The position numbers and the translations under genes are program-made. A stretch of DNA of 62,500 bases from Paenibacillus rhizovicinus (GTDB lineage: Bacteria > Bacillota > Bacilli > Paenibacillales > Paenibacillaceae). How positions within the stretch are numbered: the first letter of the stretch is position 1; the number at the start of each line of letters is the position of its first letter. Positions 32,375 through 44,869 of this stretch are shown one piece after another. The notes under the pieces are model-generated. The model ran no database searches. It worked only from the letters and a program-made list of their open reading frames with translations, and had not been told where the DNA came from. Location of the stretch: positions 4,180,001 to 4,242,500 of the forward strand of contig NZ_CP048286.1 of assembly GCF_010365285.1 (NCBI RefSeq). The letters run 5' to 3'.

Positions 32375-32404
32375 TTGACATAGCCTAAGTAGAGATGCTA
32401 ATAT
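32375..32404 (+). promoter_or_regulatory. Sigma-A promoter of the str operon
   Basis: A perfect TTGACA (32375-32380), an 18-bp spacer and TAATAT (32399-32404) precede the L7Ae-like gene by about 70 bp. Confidence 0.78.
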
Positions 32405-32472
32405 GTCGTAGTGTGCCTAATCGCACAACCTCTGCACTTGTCAGTTTTGATTGACTTGGAAGGAAGGTTATT

Positions 32473-32703
32473 ATGCGATACGTTATAGGTAGTAAGCAAA
32501 CGATGAAGATGGTGGAGCAGCGCAAAGCCACTCTCGTCTATGTTGCGCAAGATGCAGATCCGCGGCTGAAGAACAATATTGTTCGGCTTTGCGAAACGGC
32601 AGAAGTGCCGATCACCTGGTCTGAATCAATGAAGAGCCTTGGGGAAACCTGCGGCATTGAAGTTGGTGCAGCAATGGCAGCGGTTGTACCGGAAATCGAA
32701 TAA
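32473..32703 (+). CDS. rplGB: L7Ae-family kink-turn-binding ribosomal-like protein (YbxF)
   Basis: This 76-aa protein belongs to the L7Ae/L30e/S12e family, which binds kink-turn RNA motifs. It shows the family core with LVYVAQDADPRLKNNIVRLC and the VPITW segment, and lies directly upstream of rpsL as B. subtilis ybxF does. GGAAGGAAGG precedes the ATG. It is dispensable in B. subtilis and its RNA target is not settled. A kink-turn in a nearby leader is one possibility, but I cannot show one. Confidence 0.92.
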   Translation: MRYVIGSKQTMKMVEQRKATLVYVAQDADPRLKNNIVRLCETAEVPITWSESMKSLGETCGIEVGAAMAAVVPEIE

Positions 32704-32712
32704 GAACATGTC

Positions 32713-32744
32713 GTTTTTACCGAACCAGTAGGTGAAGTAAAAAC
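32713..32744 (+). promoter_or_regulatory. Hairpin in the rpsL leader
   Basis: A perfect 8-bp stem GTTTTTAC / GTAAAAAC closes a 16-nt loop, followed by the T-rich TTTCGTTTGTTTCTTT. It lies in the 133-bp gap before rpsL and could be an attenuator. A second short stem GGCTT/AAGCC is at 32780-32792. Confidence 0.4.
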
Positions 32745-32836
32745 TTTCGTTTGTTTCTTTATGAACCGCCTGGATCTGTGGGCTTAATAAGCCAATATGT
32801 CTTGAAGCTTTACTATGTGAGGAAGGGGGATGCAAC

Positions 32837-33256
32837 ATGCCAACAATTAACCAACTGGTCCGTAAAGGCCGTGAAGCGAAAGTCGTTAAATCGAAATCGC
32901 CAGCACTGCAAAGAGGATTCAATGCACTGAAACGTGAAGAAACAAACCTGAGCGCGCCACAAAAACGCGGGGTTTGCACACGTGTAGGCACGATGACACC
33001 GAAAAAACCGAACTCCGCCCTGCGGAAATATGCGCGTGTACGTTTGACGAACCGCGTAGAGGTTACAGCTTATATCGGTGGCATCGGTCACAACCTGCAA
33101 GAGCATAGCGTAGTATTGGTTCGCGGCGGCCGGGTAAAAGATCTTCCGGGTGTTCGTTACCATATCGTTCGCGGTGCGCTTGATACTGCAGGCGTTAACA
33201 ACCGTAAACAAGCTCGTTCCAAATACGGAACAAAACGTCCTAAAGTTAAAAAATAA
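32837..33256 (+). CDS. rpsL: 30S ribosomal protein S12
   Basis: S12 sits at the decoding centre and affects accuracy. The 139-aa protein has the Firmicute-type insertion around residues 30-45 and the [12 protein letters not shown] segment with both lysines unchanged, so no streptomycin-resistance substitution is seen at that site. The second hotspot GVRYHIVRG is also standard. GGAAGGGGG precedes the ATG. It begins the rpsL-rpsG-fusA-tuf series. Confidence 0.97.
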   Translation: MPTINQLVRKGREAKVVKSKSPALQRGFNALKREETNLSAPQKRGVCTRVGTMTPKKPNSALRKYARVRLTNRVEVTAYIGGIGHNLQEHSVVLVRGGRVKDLPGVRYHIVRGALDTAGVNNRKQARSKYGTKRPKVKK

Positions 33257-33324
33257 TTCAGGAATAACCGGTAACGGTTATCCTCACCCTAAAATGAAAA
33301 ACTAGAAGAAAGGGGGACTTCCAC

Positions 33325-33795
33325 ATGCCACGCAAAGGTCCTGTAACAAAACGTGATGTTTTGCCAGATCCGATGTACAGCAGCAAACTCGTTACTCGTC
33401 TGATCAACCGTATCATGGTTGACGGCAAGCGCGGTGTAGCAGCTACAATTTTGTATGATGCGTTCAAGCTTATCAATGAGCGTACAGGCAAAGATCCGAT
33501 GGAAGTTTTTGAAGTAGCAATTAAGAACATCATGCCAGTGCTTGAAGTTAAAGCACGCCGTGTCGGCGGTTCGAACTATCAAGTGCCGATCGAAGTGAAA
33601 CCGGAGCGCCGTACAGCGCTTGGTCTCCGTTGGCTCGTGAACTACTCGCGTAACCGCGGTGAGAAAACGATGGAGGAGCGTCTGGCTGCCGAAATCATCG
33701 ATGCTTCGAACAACACAGGCTCGTCCGTTAAGAAACGCGAAGACACGCACAAAATGGCTGAAGCGAACAAAGCATTTGCTCACTACCGTTGGTAG
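33325..33795 (+). CDS. rpsG: 30S ribosomal protein S7
   Basis: S7 nucleates assembly of the 30S head and contacts E-site tRNA. The 156-aa protein begins with the [15 protein letters not shown] segment and has the conserved [14 protein letters not shown] region and a C-terminal [10 protein letters not shown], all standard for the family. AAGGGGG precedes the ATG. It is 68 bp after rpsL and 29 bp before fusA. Confidence 0.97.
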   Translation: MPRKGPVTKRDVLPDPMYSSKLVTRLINRIMVDGKRGVAATILYDAFKLINERTGKDPMEVFEVAIKNIMPVLEVKARRVGGSNYQVPIEVKPERRTALGLRWLVNYSRNRGEKTMEERLAAEIIDASNNTGSSVKKREDTHKMAEANKAFAHYRW

Positions 33796-33824
33796 AATTC
33801 GCTTAATCGAAGGGAGATCGAATT

Positions 33825-35903
<2,079 letters not shown>

Positions 35904-35937
35904 TCGAAGTCCTTTACCGCTAAGGTATAAGTTGTAT

Positions 35938-35979
35938 CTTGGCCGGATGATGGACGTCCAAGCGACGTTCGTCCGGCCG
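35938..35979 (+). promoter_or_regulatory. Inverted repeat in the fusA-tuf gap
   Basis: GGCCGGA (35941-35947) and TCCGGCC (35971-35977) enclose an inner GACGT/ACGTT pairing, giving a long GC-rich stem 40 bp before tuf. No T-run follows, so a processing, stability or regulatory role is more likely than termination. Confidence 0.5.
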
Positions 35980-36017
35980 ATCACATAATCTTCTAAATAT
36001 TGAGGAGGAAGAGTTCA

Positions 36018-37208
36018 ATGGCTAAGGCTAAATTTGAACGTAATAAACCGCACGTTAATATCGGTACTATTGGTCACGTCGACCATGGTAAAACAACGCT
36101 GACTGCTGCGATCACAACTGTTCTTTCGAAAAGATACGGTGGTGCTGCTGTAGCATTCGACCAAATCGACAAAGCTCCAGAAGAGCGCGAACGTGGTATC
36201 ACAATCTCCACAGCACACGTTGAGTATGAGACTCCTAACCGTCACTACGCACACGTTGACTGCCCAGGCCATGCCGACTATGTTAAAAACATGATCACTG
36301 GCGCAGCACAAATGGACGGCGCTATCCTGGTTGTATCCGCAGCTGACGGCCCAATGCCGCAAACGCGTGAGCACATCCTGCTTTCCCGTCAAGTAGGCGT
36401 ACCTTACATCGTCGTATTCCTGAACAAATGCGACATGGTTGAAGATGATGAGCTGCTTGAACTCGTTGAAATGGAAGTTCGCGACCTTCTTAGCGAATAT
36501 GAATTCCCAGGCGACGACACTCCAATCATCCGTGGTGCAGCTCGTGAAGCGCTGCAAAACCCAGATGGTGCATGGGCTGACAAAATCATCGAACTGTTCG
36601 AACAAGTTGATACTTATATCCCGACTCCACAACGTGATACAGACAAACCGTTCCTTATGCCAGTCGAGGACGTATTCACGATCACAGGTCGTGGTACGGT
36701 TGCTACAGGACGCGTTGAGCGTGGCGTAGTTAAAGTATCTGACGAAGTCGAAATCATCGGTATCGTTGAAGAGACTCGCAAATGCGTGGTAACAGGCGTT
36801 GAAATGTTCCGCAAATTGCTTGATTCCGCACAAGCTGGTGACAACGTCGGCGCATTGCTTCGTGGTGTTGACCGTAAAGACATCGAGCGTGGTCAAGTTC
36901 TGGCTAAGCCAGGTTCCGTTAAACCACACACGAACTTTACAGCTCAAATCTACGTACTGACTAAAGAAGAGGGCGGACGTCACAAACCTTTTTTCACGGG
37001 TTACCGTCCACAGTTCTACTTCCGTACAACTGACGTAACGGGCATCATCTCCCTGCCAGAAGGCACTGAGATGGTTATGCCAGGCGACAACATTACGGTT
37101 ACTGTTGAACTGATCGCTCCAATCGCAATTGAAGACGGTACTCGCTTCGCTATCCGCGAAGGCGGCCGTACAGTTGGTGCCGGTGCAGTAGCATCCATCC
37201 AAAAATAA
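36018..37208 (+). CDS. tuf: Elongation factor Tu
   Basis: EF-Tu delivers aminoacyl-tRNA to the ribosome. The 396-aa protein shows GHVDHGKT (19-26), [21 protein letters not shown] and NKCD in the G domain, then domains II and III ending [11 protein letters not shown]. In-frame ATG 36000 lies upstream of the GAGGAGGAA ribosome binding site, so ATG 36018 is used. It is followed by a strong terminator that separates it from the S10 operon. Confidence 0.98.
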   Translation: MAKAKFERNKPHVNIGTIGHVDHGKTTLTAAITTVLSKRYGGAAVAFDQIDKAPEERERGITISTAHVEYETPNRHYAHVDCPGHADYVKNMITGAAQMDGAILVVSAADGPMPQTREHILLSRQVGVPYIVVFLNKCDMVEDDELLELVEMEVRDLLSEYEFPGDDTPIIRGAAREALQNPDGAWADKIIELFEQVDTYIPTPQRDTDKPFLMPVEDVFTITGRGTVATGRVERGVVKVSDEVEIIGIVEETRKCVVTGVEMFRKLLDSAQAGDNVGALLRGVDRKDIERGQVLAKPGSVKPHTNFTAQIYVLTKEEGGRHKPFFTGYRPQFYFRTTDVTGIISLPEGTEMVMPGDNITVTVELIAPIAIEDGTRFAIREGGRTVGAGAVASIQK

Positions 37209-37239
37209 TAAAGCTGCAGCGTAAGCTGTCGCTTTGAAG

Positions 37240-37270
37240 AAGCCCTCACCCCGGTGAGGGCTTTTTCTTT
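37240..37270 (+). terminator. Terminator of tuf
   Basis: The stem AAGCCCTCACC / GGTGAGGGCTT is followed by a T-rich tail (37262-37270). Confidence 0.93.
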
Positions 37271-37491
37271 ATTCGCGAGTCATTGGTTTGATCGTATCTG
37301 TTTAGGGTGATGTTACGATTCAAAGGCTTCAATAAACATTTTTCTCATTATTTGAGGTTTGCAGTGAAAGCGTTTCTTCAATAATAGTAAAGACGAAATT
37401 GGCGCGACGAATTAAGTTAAACAGGGAAGTACGACACGAACGTCAAAGTCTTAATGGGCTTGAAGAACATGGCAACATAAAAAAACGTTGA

Positions 37492-37980
<489 letters not shown>

Positions 37981-38020
37981 GAATTGTACTCTCAACATGG
38001 AAAGGGAATGAGGTGTCAAC

Positions 38021-38641
38021 ATGAAAGGTATCTTAGGTAAAAAACTTGGCATGACGCAAGTATTCGCTGCCGATGGTAACGTGATTCCAGTAACGGTTAT
38101 CGAAGCAGGTCCTTGTGTTGTATTGCAGAAGAAAGACCAAGAGAACGATGGATATGTATCCATTCAAGTAGGTTTCTCTGATAAGAAAGAAAGCAGAGCG
38201 AACAAGCCGGAAATCGGCCACGCTAAAAAAGCCGATACGGCTCCTAAGCGCTACATTCGTGAATTCCGCGGCGTAAACGGGGAATTTGAAGTTGGCCAAG
38301 AGATCAAGGCTGACCTATTCACTGCTGGCGAATTCGTTGACGTAACAGCTACATCCAAAGGTAAAGGTTTCACGGGTACGATTAAACGTTGGAACCAAAG
38401 CCGCGGACCAATGGCTCACGGCTCGCGTTACCACCGCGGACCAGGTTCGATGGGTTCCATTCAAGCGAACCGCGTACCGAAAGGTAAGCATCTGCCGGGT
38501 CACATGGGAAGCGAAACCGTTACGATTCAAAACCTTGAAATCGTACGCGTTGATGTTGAACGTAATGTACTGCTTGTTAAAGGCTCCGTACCAGGTGCTA
38601 AAAACAGCTTTGTAAAAGTTAAATCTACGGTGAAGAAATAA
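38021..38641 (+). CDS. rplC: 50S ribosomal protein L3
   Basis: L3 is an early-assembling protein with a loop near the peptidyl-transferase centre. The 206-aa protein starts [15 protein letters not shown] and contains the central loop [17 protein letters not shown], intact with no linezolid/tiamulin-type change that I can identify. AATGAGGTG lies upstream of the ATG. Confidence 0.97.
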   Translation: MKGILGKKLGMTQVFAADGNVIPVTVIEAGPCVVLQKKDQENDGYVSIQVGFSDKKESRANKPEIGHAKKADTAPKRYIREFRGVNGEFEVGQEIKADLFTAGEFVDVTATSKGKGFTGTIKRWNQSRGPMAHGSRYHRGPGSMGSIQANRVPKGKHLPGHMGSETVTIQNLEIVRVDVERNVLLVKGSVPGAKNSFVKVKSTVKK

Positions 38642-38667
38642 TCGTTTAAAGAAAGGAGGAACATGAA

Positions 38668-39291
38668 ATGCCGAAAGTAGCACTTTTTAGCGTGAACGGT
38701 TCGCAAGTGGGCGAGATTGAATTGTCCGAAGCGGTATTCGGTGTAGAACCGAACGTTCACGTCCTGCATAGCGCAGTTTTGCTTCAGCAAGCTTCTGAAC
38801 GCAGAGGCACGCACAAGACGAAAGGACGCTCTGAAGTACGCGGTGGCGGCCGTAAACCTTGGAAACAAAAAGGTACAGGTCGGGCTCGTCAAGGCTCCAT
38901 TCGCGCCCCACAATGGGTTGGCGGCGGTACGGTCTTCGGACCAACACCACGCAGCTACAGCTTCAAACTTCCTAAGAAAGTTCGTCGCTTGGCTATCAAA
39001 TCCGCATTGTCTTCGAAAGTGATCGACAACGAAATCATCGTTCTTGATCAACTGGCGTTTGCTCAACCGAAGACAAAAGAATTCGCTGCTATCTTGACTA
39101 ACCTGAAAGTGGCTCGCAAAGCACTGATCGTTACAGCGAACTATGAAGATAATGTAGCACTCTCTGCTCGTAATCTTCCAAACGTGAAGTTCGTTGCAGC
39201 CGATGGCATCAATGTTCTCGACGTTATGAAATACGACCAGCTGATTATCACTAAAGAAGCGGTTGAAAAAGTACAGGAGGTGCTTGCGTAA
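38668..39291 (+). CDS. rplD: 50S ribosomal protein L4
   Basis: L4 lines the exit tunnel and in E. coli represses the S10 operon. The 207-aa protein has the loop [19 protein letters not shown] with no deletion, and this is where macrolide-resistance changes occur. AAAGGAGG precedes the ATG. Its TAA shares one base with the rplW ATG, indicating tight coupling. Confidence 0.97.
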   Translation: MPKVALFSVNGSQVGEIELSEAVFGVEPNVHVLHSAVLLQQASERRGTHKTKGRSEVRGGGRKPWKQKGTGRARQGSIRAPQWVGGGTVFGPTPRSYSFKLPKKVRRLAIKSALSSKVIDNEIIVLDQLAFAQPKTKEFAAILTNLKVARKALIVTANYEDNVALSARNLPNVKFVAADGINVLDVMKYDQLIITKEAVEKVQEVLA

Positions 39292-39581
39292 TGAAAAATC
39301 CTCGCGATATTATCAAGCGCCCAATCATTACGGAACAAACGAGCGATTTCATGGCTAACAAACGCTATGTTTTCGAAGTTGATCTTCGTGCAAACAAAAC
39401 CGAGATCAAACTCGCGATCCAATCGATCTTCAAAGTAAAAGTAACGAAAGTGAACACGCTGCGCATGCCGGCGAAACCTAAACGTTACGGAAAACACAGC
39501 GGATACACATCCGAGTGGAAAAAAGCGATCGTTCAACTGAGCGCTGATAGCAACGAGCTTGAATTTTTTGAAACAGTTTAA
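39291..39581 (+). CDS. rplW: 50S ribosomal protein L23
   Basis: L23 sits at the exit tunnel mouth and docks SRP and trigger factor. The 96-aa protein has the IIKRPIITEQTSD N-terminus and the KPKRYGKHSGY RNA-binding segment. The ribosome binding site AGGAGG lies inside the end of rplD. Confidence 0.96.
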   Translation: MKNPRDIIKRPIITEQTSDFMANKRYVFEVDLRANKTEIKLAIQSIFKVKVTKVNTLRMPAKPKRYGKHSGYTSEWKKAIVQLSADSNELEFFETV

Positions 39582-39612
39582 TTCACGCGCGGCCCTCGGG
39601 CCCAACGTGATT
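39580..39612 (+). promoter_or_regulatory. GC-rich hairpin between rplW and rplB
   Basis: AATTCACG and GGCCC pair with GGGCC and CGTGATT to form a long interrupted stem right after the rplW stop. There is no T-run, so it is more likely an mRNA stability or translation-separating element than a terminator. Confidence 0.45.
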
Positions 39613-39643
39613 AAACGAGATATCGGTTAAGGAGGGAATCGAA

Positions 39644-40474
39644 GTGCCTATTAAGAAGTATAAACCGACTTCTCCTGCGCGTCGTGCGATGTCTGTTTCG
39701 ACATTCGAAGAGATCACAACAAACACGCCAGAGAAATCGCTTCTTGCGCCGCTTTTCAAAAAAGCTGGACGTAACAATCAAGGCAAAATTACGGTTCGTC
39801 ATCACGGTGGCGGCCATAAACGTAAATACCGGATTATCGACTTCAAACGTAATAAGGACGGTATTGTTGGTAACGTAGCGACGATCGAATACGATCCGAA
39901 CCGTACATCCAACATCGCGCTTATCCACTATGTGGACGGCGAGAAAAGCTACATCATCGCTCCTAAAGGTTTGAAAGTTGGGGATAAAATCGTATCCGGA
40001 CCGGAATCGGACATCAAGATCGGTAACGCGTTGCCGCTTGAGAACATTCCTGTAGGTACAGTTATCCACAACATCGAGCTGAAACCAGGCAAAGGCGGAC
40101 AATTGGTTCGTGCTGCTGGAACGGATGCTCAGCTTCTTGGTAAAGAAGAGCAATACGTAACGATTCGCTTGACGTCTGGCGAAGTTCGTCGTATCCTGAA
40201 GACTTGCCGTGCAACAATCGGTTCTGTTGGTAACGAAGATCACGAACTCGTGAAAATCGGTAAAGCCGGCCGTTCCCGTTGGATGGGCAAACGCCCTGAA
40301 GTCCGCGGTGTTGTAATGAACCCGAACGATCACCCACACGGTGGTGGTGAAGGCCGTGCTCCAATCGGTCGTAAATCCCCAATGTCTCCGTGGGGCAAAC
40401 CGACGCTTGGTTTCAAAACACGCAAGAAGAAAAAAGCATCGAGCCAATACATCGTACGTCGTCGTACGAAATAA
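39644..40474 (+). CDS. rplB: 50S ribosomal protein L2
   Basis: L2 is needed for subunit joining and peptidyl-transferase function. The 276-aa protein has the [11 protein letters not shown] segment and the conserved C-terminal [18 protein letters not shown] with its essential histidine. The start is GTG with AAGGAGGG upstream. A palindrome-rich 68-bp spacer (GGCGCC, GTGACGCGCAGCGTCGCG) separates it from rpsS. Confidence 0.97.
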   Translation: MPIKKYKPTSPARRAMSVSTFEEITTNTPEKSLLAPLFKKAGRNNQGKITVRHHGGGHKRKYRIIDFKRNKDGIVGNVATIEYDPNRTSNIALIHYVDGEKSYIIAPKGLKVGDKIVSGPESDIKIGNALPLENIPVGTVIHNIELKPGKGGQLVRAAGTDAQLLGKEEQYVTIRLTSGEVRRILKTCRATIGSVGNEDHELVKIGKAGRSRWMGKRPEVRGVVMNPNDHPHGGGEGRAPIGRKSPMSPWGKPTLGFKTRKKKKASSQYIVRRRTK

Positions 40475-40542
40475 TAGGCGCCTTGGCGTCAACTGCGTGA
40501 CGCGCAGCGTCGCGTAACGCTAGCGTGAAGGGAGGATCATCC

Positions 40543-40824
40543 ATGGGTCGCAGTTTGAAGAAGGGTCCGTTTATTGACGGCTACCTGCTGAAAAAAGTCG
40601 AAGTGCTGAACGAATCTAACAAGAAAACCGTTGTTAAGACTTGGTCGCGTCGTTCTACGATTTTCCCGCAATTCATCGGACACACTTTCGCTGTTTATGA
40701 CGGTAAGAAACATGTGCCGGTTTATGTGACGGAAGATATGGTTGGACACAAACTCGGCGAGTTCGCGCCAACACGTTCTTACAAAGGTCACGGTAACGAT
40801 GACAAGAAAACAGGTCGTCGTTAA
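40543..40824 (+). CDS. rpsS: 30S ribosomal protein S19
   Basis: S19 is a 30S head protein contacting the 23S A-site finger and S13. The 93-aa protein begins [15 protein letters not shown] and ends in the usual basic [16 protein letters not shown] tail. An upstream in-frame ATG at 40525 precedes the GGGAGG, so ATG 40543 is taken. Confidence 0.97.
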   Translation: MGRSLKKGPFIDGYLLKKVEVLNESNKKTVVKTWSRRSTIFPQFIGHTFAVYDGKKHVPVYVTEDMVGHKLGEFAPTRSYKGHGNDDKKTGRR

Positions 40825-40867
40825 TCGTTCGAATAGCAAGGATTAATGATCGAGAGGAGGTTCATCC

Positions 40868-41203
40868 ATGCCAGAAGCAAAAGCATTAGCTAACCACGTT
40901 CGCATTGCTCCTCGTAAAGCGCAGCTGGTGGCGGACTTGATTCGCGGTAAGCAAGTTGGCGAGGCGATCGCAATTTTGCGTCATACGCCAAAATCGGCTT
41001 CCCCAATCGTTGAGAAGCTGCTTAACTCTGCTATCGCAAATGCGGAGCACAACTTCCAATTGGACGTTAACAAACTTGTCATTTCGCAAGTGTTCGTTAA
41101 CCAAGGTCCAACGATGAAACGTTTCCGCCCGCGCGCAATGGGCCGCGCTAGCCGGATTAATAAAAGAACCAGCCACATCACATTGGTGGTATCCGAAAAA
41201 TAA
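40868..41203 (+). CDS. rplV: 50S ribosomal protein L22
   Basis: L22 lines the exit tunnel with a long beta hairpin. The 111-aa protein has the [17 protein letters not shown] helix and the tunnel hairpin tip [15 protein letters not shown], with no deletion at the site linked to macrolide resistance. GAGAGGAGG precedes the ATG. Confidence 0.97.
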   Translation: MPEAKALANHVRIAPRKAQLVADLIRGKQVGEAIAILRHTPKSASPIVEKLLNSAIANAEHNFQLDVNKLVISQVFVNQGPTMKRFRPRAMGRASRINKRTSHITLVVSEK

Positions 41204-41216
41204 GGAGGGACAACGT

Positions 41217-41879
41217 GTGGGACAAAAAGTAAACCCGGTCGGTCTGCGTATCGGCGTTATCCGTGATTGGGAATCCAAATGGTACGCTGGCAAAGACTTC
41301 GGCGACTTGCTTATGGAAGACGTTAAAATCCGTGAGCACCTCAAAAACAAATTGAAAGATGCGGCTGTTTCCAAGTTCGAAATCGAACGTGCAGCAAACC
41401 GCGTTAACGTTACAATTCATACAGCTAAACCAGGTATGGTTATTGGTAAAGGCGGCTCCGAGGTTGAAAACCTGCGTTCCGAGCTTTCCAAAATCGCTAA
41501 AGGCAAAAAGGTACACATCAACATTTCCGAGATCAAAAACCCGGAATTGGATGCAATCCTTGTAGCTGAAAGCATCGCACAACAACTTGAGCGTCGGATC
41601 TCGTTCCGCCGTGCAATGAAACAATCCATCCAACGTACAATCCGTTCTGGCGCAAAAGGCATCAAAACTGCCGTTAGCGGTCGTTTGGGCGGCGCTGAGA
41701 TTGCTCGTCAGGAAGGTTACAGCGAAGGTACGGTTCCACTTCATACGCTGCGTGCAGACATTGATTATGGAACTGCGGAAGCTCATACGACTTACGGCCG
41801 CATCGGCGTAAAAGTATGGATCTATCGCGGCGAAATCCTTCCGACTAAGAAGAAAGCTCCACAGGAAGGAGGCAACTAA
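41217..41879 (+). CDS. rpsC: 30S ribosomal protein S3
   Basis: S3 forms part of the mRNA entry tunnel and helicase site. The 220-aa protein has the [13 protein letters not shown]-terminus, a KH domain with [14 protein letters not shown], and the C-terminal domain with [15 protein letters not shown]. The start is GTG after TAAGGAGGG. The stop lies two bases before rplP. Confidence 0.97.
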   Translation: MGQKVNPVGLRIGVIRDWESKWYAGKDFGDLLMEDVKIREHLKNKLKDAAVSKFEIERAANRVNVTIHTAKPGMVIGKGGSEVENLRSELSKIAKGKKVHINISEIKNPELDAILVAESIAQQLERRISFRRAMKQSIQRTIRSGAKGIKTAVSGRLGGAEIARQEGYSEGTVPLHTLRADIDYGTAEAHTTYGRIGVKVWIYRGEILPTKKKAPQEGGN

Positions 41880-41881
41880 TC

Positions 41882-42316
41882 ATGTTGGTACCAAAACGCG
41901 TCAAACACCGTAAACAACAACGTGGTCATATGAAAGGTCGCGCTAAAGGCGGCACGGATGTAGCCTTCGGCGAATTCGGTCTTCAAGCGCTTGAGCCTGC
42001 ATGGGTTACTAACCGTCAGATCGAAGCAGCGCGTATCGCGATGACTCGTTACATCAAACGTGGCGGTAAAGTATGGATCAAGATCTTCCCAGCGAAACCA
42101 ATTACTCAAAAGCCTCTTGAAGTCCGGATGGGTAGCGGTAAAGGTAACGTTGAGAAATGGGTTGCAGTCGTAAAACCGGGCAAAATAATGTTCGAGCTTG
42201 CTGGCGTATCTGAAGAGATCGCACGTGAAGCTATGCGTCTTGCAGCACATAAACTGCCAGTTAAAACGAAGTTCGTGAAACGCGAAGAAGTGGGTGGTGA
42301 AGCAAATGAAAGCTAA
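41882..42316 (+). CDS. rplP: 50S ribosomal protein L16
   Basis: L16 positions the A-site tRNA acceptor arm. The 144-aa protein begins [15 protein letters not shown] and has [11 protein letters not shown] and [17 protein letters not shown]. The last 11 bases overlap rpmC, so the pair is coupled. The ribosome binding site (GGAAGGAGG) lies in the end of rpsC. Confidence 0.97.
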   Translation: MLVPKRVKHRKQQRGHMKGRAKGGTDVAFGEFGLQALEPAWVTNRQIEAARIAMTRYIKRGGKVWIKIFPAKPITQKPLEVRMGSGKGNVEKWVAVVKPGKIMFELAGVSEEIAREAMRLAAHKLPVKTKFVKREEVGGEANES

Positions 42317-42506
42317 TGATTTCCGCAACCTTACCTCTGTTGAACTCGAACAAAAAGTCGCTGGTTTCAAAGAAGAGCTATTCAACCTTCGTTTTCAATT
42401 GGCTACCGGCCAACTGGAAAACCCAACTCGTATCCGCGATGTTCGCAAGGATATAGCTCGTGCCAAAACCGTTCTTCGTGAAAGAGAACTCGGAATTAGC
42501 AGCTAG
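42306..42506 (+). CDS. rpmC: 50S ribosomal protein L29
   Basis: L29 is a two-helix protein next to L23 at the tunnel exit. The 66-aa product begins [16 protein letters not shown] and has the conserved [13 protein letters not shown]. Start ATG 42306 follows GGTGGTGAAG inside rplP. A GTG-like upstream frame at 42294 is not supported. Confidence 0.96.
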   Translation: MKANDFRNLTSVELEQKVAGFKEELFNLRFQLATGQLENPTRIRDVRKDIARAKTVLRERELGISS

Positions 42507-42554
42507 TCTGTGATCGTCCGTGACGAATAACGAATGTGTGGAAGGAGGATGAAC

Positions 42555-42818
42555 ATGAGCGAACGCAATGCCCGCAAAGTTCAAGTCGGTAAAGTCGTGA
42601 GCGATAAAATGGACAAAACAATCGTTGTATCGATTGAAACGTACAAAAAACACGATCTCTACCACAAACGGATTAAGTACACGAAAAAATTCAAGGCTCA
42701 TGACGAGAACAACCAAGCTAAGATCGGCGATATCGTCAAAGTCATGGAAACTCGCCCGTTATCGAAAGACAAACGGTTCCGCCTGGTCGAAATCGTTGAA
42801 GCTGCTGTTATTTTGTAA
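42555..42818 (+). CDS. rpsQ: 30S ribosomal protein S17
   Basis: S17 is a primary-binding OB-fold protein of the 30S body. The 87-aa product begins [16 protein letters not shown] and has the [10 protein letters not shown] and [11 protein letters not shown] segments. ATG 42549 overlaps the GAAGGAGG, so ATG 42555 is preferred. Confidence 0.97.
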   Translation: MSERNARKVQVGKVVSDKMDKTIVVSIETYKKHDLYHKRIKYTKKFKAHDENNQAKIGDIVKVMETRPLSKDKRFRLVEIVEAAVIL

Positions 42819-42860
42819 GAATGCTTCCCGTAAGCATTTTCCCGAAAGGAGGACGTTGAA

Positions 42861-43229
42861 ATGATTCAACCATTTACACGTTTGCATGTCGCTGACAACT
42901 CCGGCGCTAAAGAACTGATGTGTATCCGCGTTTTGGGCGGTACTGGACGTCGCGTAGGCCATATCGGCGATCTGATCGTCTGCTCCGTCAAACAAGCAAC
43001 ACCCGGTGGCGTTGTCAAAAAGGGTGATGTAGTCAAAGCGGTTATCGTTCGTACGAAACGTGCTGTACGCCGTAAAGACGGTTCTTACATCGCATTTGAC
43101 GAGAATGCAGCTGTTATCGTTAAAGAAGACAAAAGCCCGCGCGGCACACGTATTTTCGGACCAGTTGCTCGTGAACTTCGCGACCGTGACTTCATGAAAA
43201 TCGTATCGCTTGCTCCGGAAGTTATCTAA
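42861..43229 (+). CDS. rplN: 50S ribosomal protein L14
   Basis: L14 forms an intersubunit bridge and is the binding surface for the silencing factor RsfS. The 122-aa protein begins [18 protein letters not shown] and has [22 protein letters not shown] at its C-terminal end, as usual. AAAGGAGGA precedes the ATG. Confidence 0.97.
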   Translation: MIQPFTRLHVADNSGAKELMCIRVLGGTGRRVGHIGDLIVCSVKQATPGGVVKKGDVVKAVIVRTKRAVRRKDGSYIAFDENAAVIVKEDKSPRGTRIFGPVARELRDRDFMKIVSLAPEVI

Positions 43230-43274
43230 TAAAGACTTTGCGCATTCCGCGCATGCACGCAGGAGGTGTAACTC

Positions 43275-43628
43275 ATGCCACGGTTGAAAAAAGTGTTGGA
43301 GTCCCACAACAATAAATTGCACGTGAAGAAAGACGACACGGTTATGGTCATCACGGGCAAAGACAAAGGCAAAAAAGGCCGCGTCATTGCTGCGTATCCG
43401 CGTCAAAACCGCGTTCTTATCGAAGGCGTCAATATGGTGAAAAAACATACCCGTCCTTCGCAAGCTAATCCGCAAGGCGGCATCATCGAGCAAGAAGCGG
43501 CTATTCACGTATCCAACGTTATGCACATTGATCCGAAGAGCGGTAAAGTAACTCGTATCGGCTACAAAGTGCTTGATAACGGTAAAAAAGTCCGGATCGC
43601 TAAAAAATCCGGCGAGGTAATCGATTAA
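43275..43628 (+). CDS. rplX: 50S ribosomal protein L24
   Basis: L24 initiates 50S assembly. The 117-aa protein has the KOW core [11 protein letters not shown] and the conserved [19 protein letters not shown]. It is about 14 residues longer at the N-terminus than B. subtilis L24, with [14 protein letters not shown] ahead of the usual HVKKDD start. A strong AGGAGGTG precedes ATG 43275, so the extension is likely real and not a mis-called start. Confidence 0.95.
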   Translation: MPRLKKVLESHNNKLHVKKDDTVMVITGKDKGKKGRVIAAYPRQNRVLIEGVNMVKKHTRPSQANPQGGIIEQEAAIHVSNVMHIDPKSGKVTRIGYKVLDNGKKVRIAKKSGEVID

Positions 43629-43659
43629 TTGACCGATACGGAAAGGAGGTCCACTTTTC

Positions 43660-44202
43660 ATGGCAGTAAGAATGAAAGATCGTTTCTTGAATGAAATCAC
43701 TCCTGCTCTGATGCAGAAGTTTAACTATTCGACGGTTATGCAAGTACCGAAAATCGAGAAAGTCGTCATCAATATGGGTGTCGGCGAAGCAGTTTCCAAC
43801 TCCAAGCTGCTGGATGCAGCTGTTGAAGACATGCGTCTGATCTCGGGTCAAAAACCGGTTGTAACTCGCTCGAAGAAGTCGATTGCAGGTTTCAAACTTC
43901 GCGAGAATATGCCAATCGGGGTTAAAGTAACACTGCGCGGTGAGCGTATGTACTACTTCCTTGATAAACTGTTCAATGTCACTCTCCCACGCGTACGCGA
44001 CTTCCGCGGCGTATCGAACAAAGCGTTCGACGGTCGTGGAAACTACACACTCGGCTTGAAAGAGCAACTGATCTTCCCGGAGATCGAGTACGATAAAGTA
44101 GATAAAGTACGCGGCATGGACGTCGTCATCGTCACGACGGCAAAATCGGACGAAGAAGCTCGTGAACTGCTGACCCAAATGGGCATGCCGTTTACGAAGT
44201 AA
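43660..44202 (+). CDS. rplE: 50S ribosomal protein L5
   Basis: L5 binds 5S rRNA and contacts the P-site tRNA. The 180-aa protein has [11 protein letters not shown], the [13 protein letters not shown] loop, [12 protein letters not shown] and [26 protein letters not shown] precedes the ATG. Confidence 0.97.
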   Translation: MAVRMKDRFLNEITPALMQKFNYSTVMQVPKIEKVVINMGVGEAVSNSKLLDAAVEDMRLISGQKPVVTRSKKSIAGFKLRENMPIGVKVTLRGERMYYFLDKLFNVTLPRVRDFRGVSNKAFDGRGNYTLGLKEQLIFPEIEYDKVDKVRGMDVVIVTTAKSDEEARELLTQMGMPFTK

Positions 44203-44224
44203 TCCACAGGAGGTGTAATACCAA

Positions 44225-44410
44225 GTGGCAAAAACTTCGATGAAGGTTAAGCAGCAACGTGCTCCTAAATTCAAAGTGCAGGCTTACACACGCTGCGAAC
44301 GTTGCGGCCGTCCGCATTCCGTTTTGCAAAAGTTTAAAATTTGCCGGATTTGTTTCCGTGAATTAGCATACAAAGGCCAGATTCCTGGCGTTAAAAAAGC
44401 AAGCTGGTAA
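44225..44410 (+). CDS. rpsZ: 30S ribosomal protein S14, zinc-binding type Z
   Basis: This short S14 (61 aa) carries a C4 zinc site, CERC and CRIC (C24, C27, C40, C43), so it is the zinc-dependent form rather than the longer zinc-free paralogue that some Firmicutes use under zinc starvation. The start is GTG after CAGGAGGTG. It lies between rplE and rpsH as in all Firmicute spc operons. Confidence 0.97.
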   Translation: MAKTSMKVKQQRAPKFKVQAYTRCERCGRPHSVLQKFKICRICFRELAYKGQIPGVKKASW

Positions 44411-44440
44411 TCAGCCTAGTTCGGGAAGGAGGTTTACACA

Positions 44441-44839
44441 ATGGTTATGTCTGATCCGATCGCAGATATGCTTACACGCATTCGCAACGCAAACGTTGTG
44501 CGTCACGAGACTGTAGAAATGCCTGCTTCGAAAGTGAAGAAGCAAATCGCTGAAATTCTGAAACGCGAGGGCTTCATTCGTGATGCTGAGTATATCGAAG
44601 ACAACAAACAAGGGATTATCCGTATTTTCTTGAAATACGGCCCGAACCAAGAGCGTGTTATCACGGGGCTGAAACGCATCAGCAAACCGGGTCTGCGCGT
44701 ATACACGAAAAGCACTGAAGTGCCTCGCGTACTTGGTGGCTTGGGAATGGCGATTATCTCCACGTCCCAAGGCATTATGACTGATAAAGAAGCTCGCCAA
44801 CAGAAATCCGGCGGCGAAGTAGTCTGCTACGTTTGGTAA
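44441..44839 (+). CDS. rpsH: 30S ribosomal protein S8
   Basis: S8 binds helix 21 of 16S rRNA and in E. coli represses the spc operon. The 132-aa protein has [14 protein letters not shown] and the C-terminal [12 protein letters not shown] and [14 protein letters not shown] precedes ATG 44441. ATG 44447 is also in frame. Confidence 0.97.
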   Translation: MVMSDPIADMLTRIRNANVVRHETVEMPASKVKKQIAEILKREGFIRDAEYIEDNKQGIIRIFLKYGPNQERVITGLKRISKPGLRVYTKSTEVPRVLGGLGMAIISTSQGIMTDKEARQQKSGGEVVCYVW

Positions 44840-44869
44840 TTAACCGTCACAACGATTGGAGGTGTAACA

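Noticed and set aside
36015..37202. A 395-codon open frame exactly opposite tuf
   Set aside because: Antisense open frames of this kind are common opposite EF-Tu genes. No initiation signals are visible.
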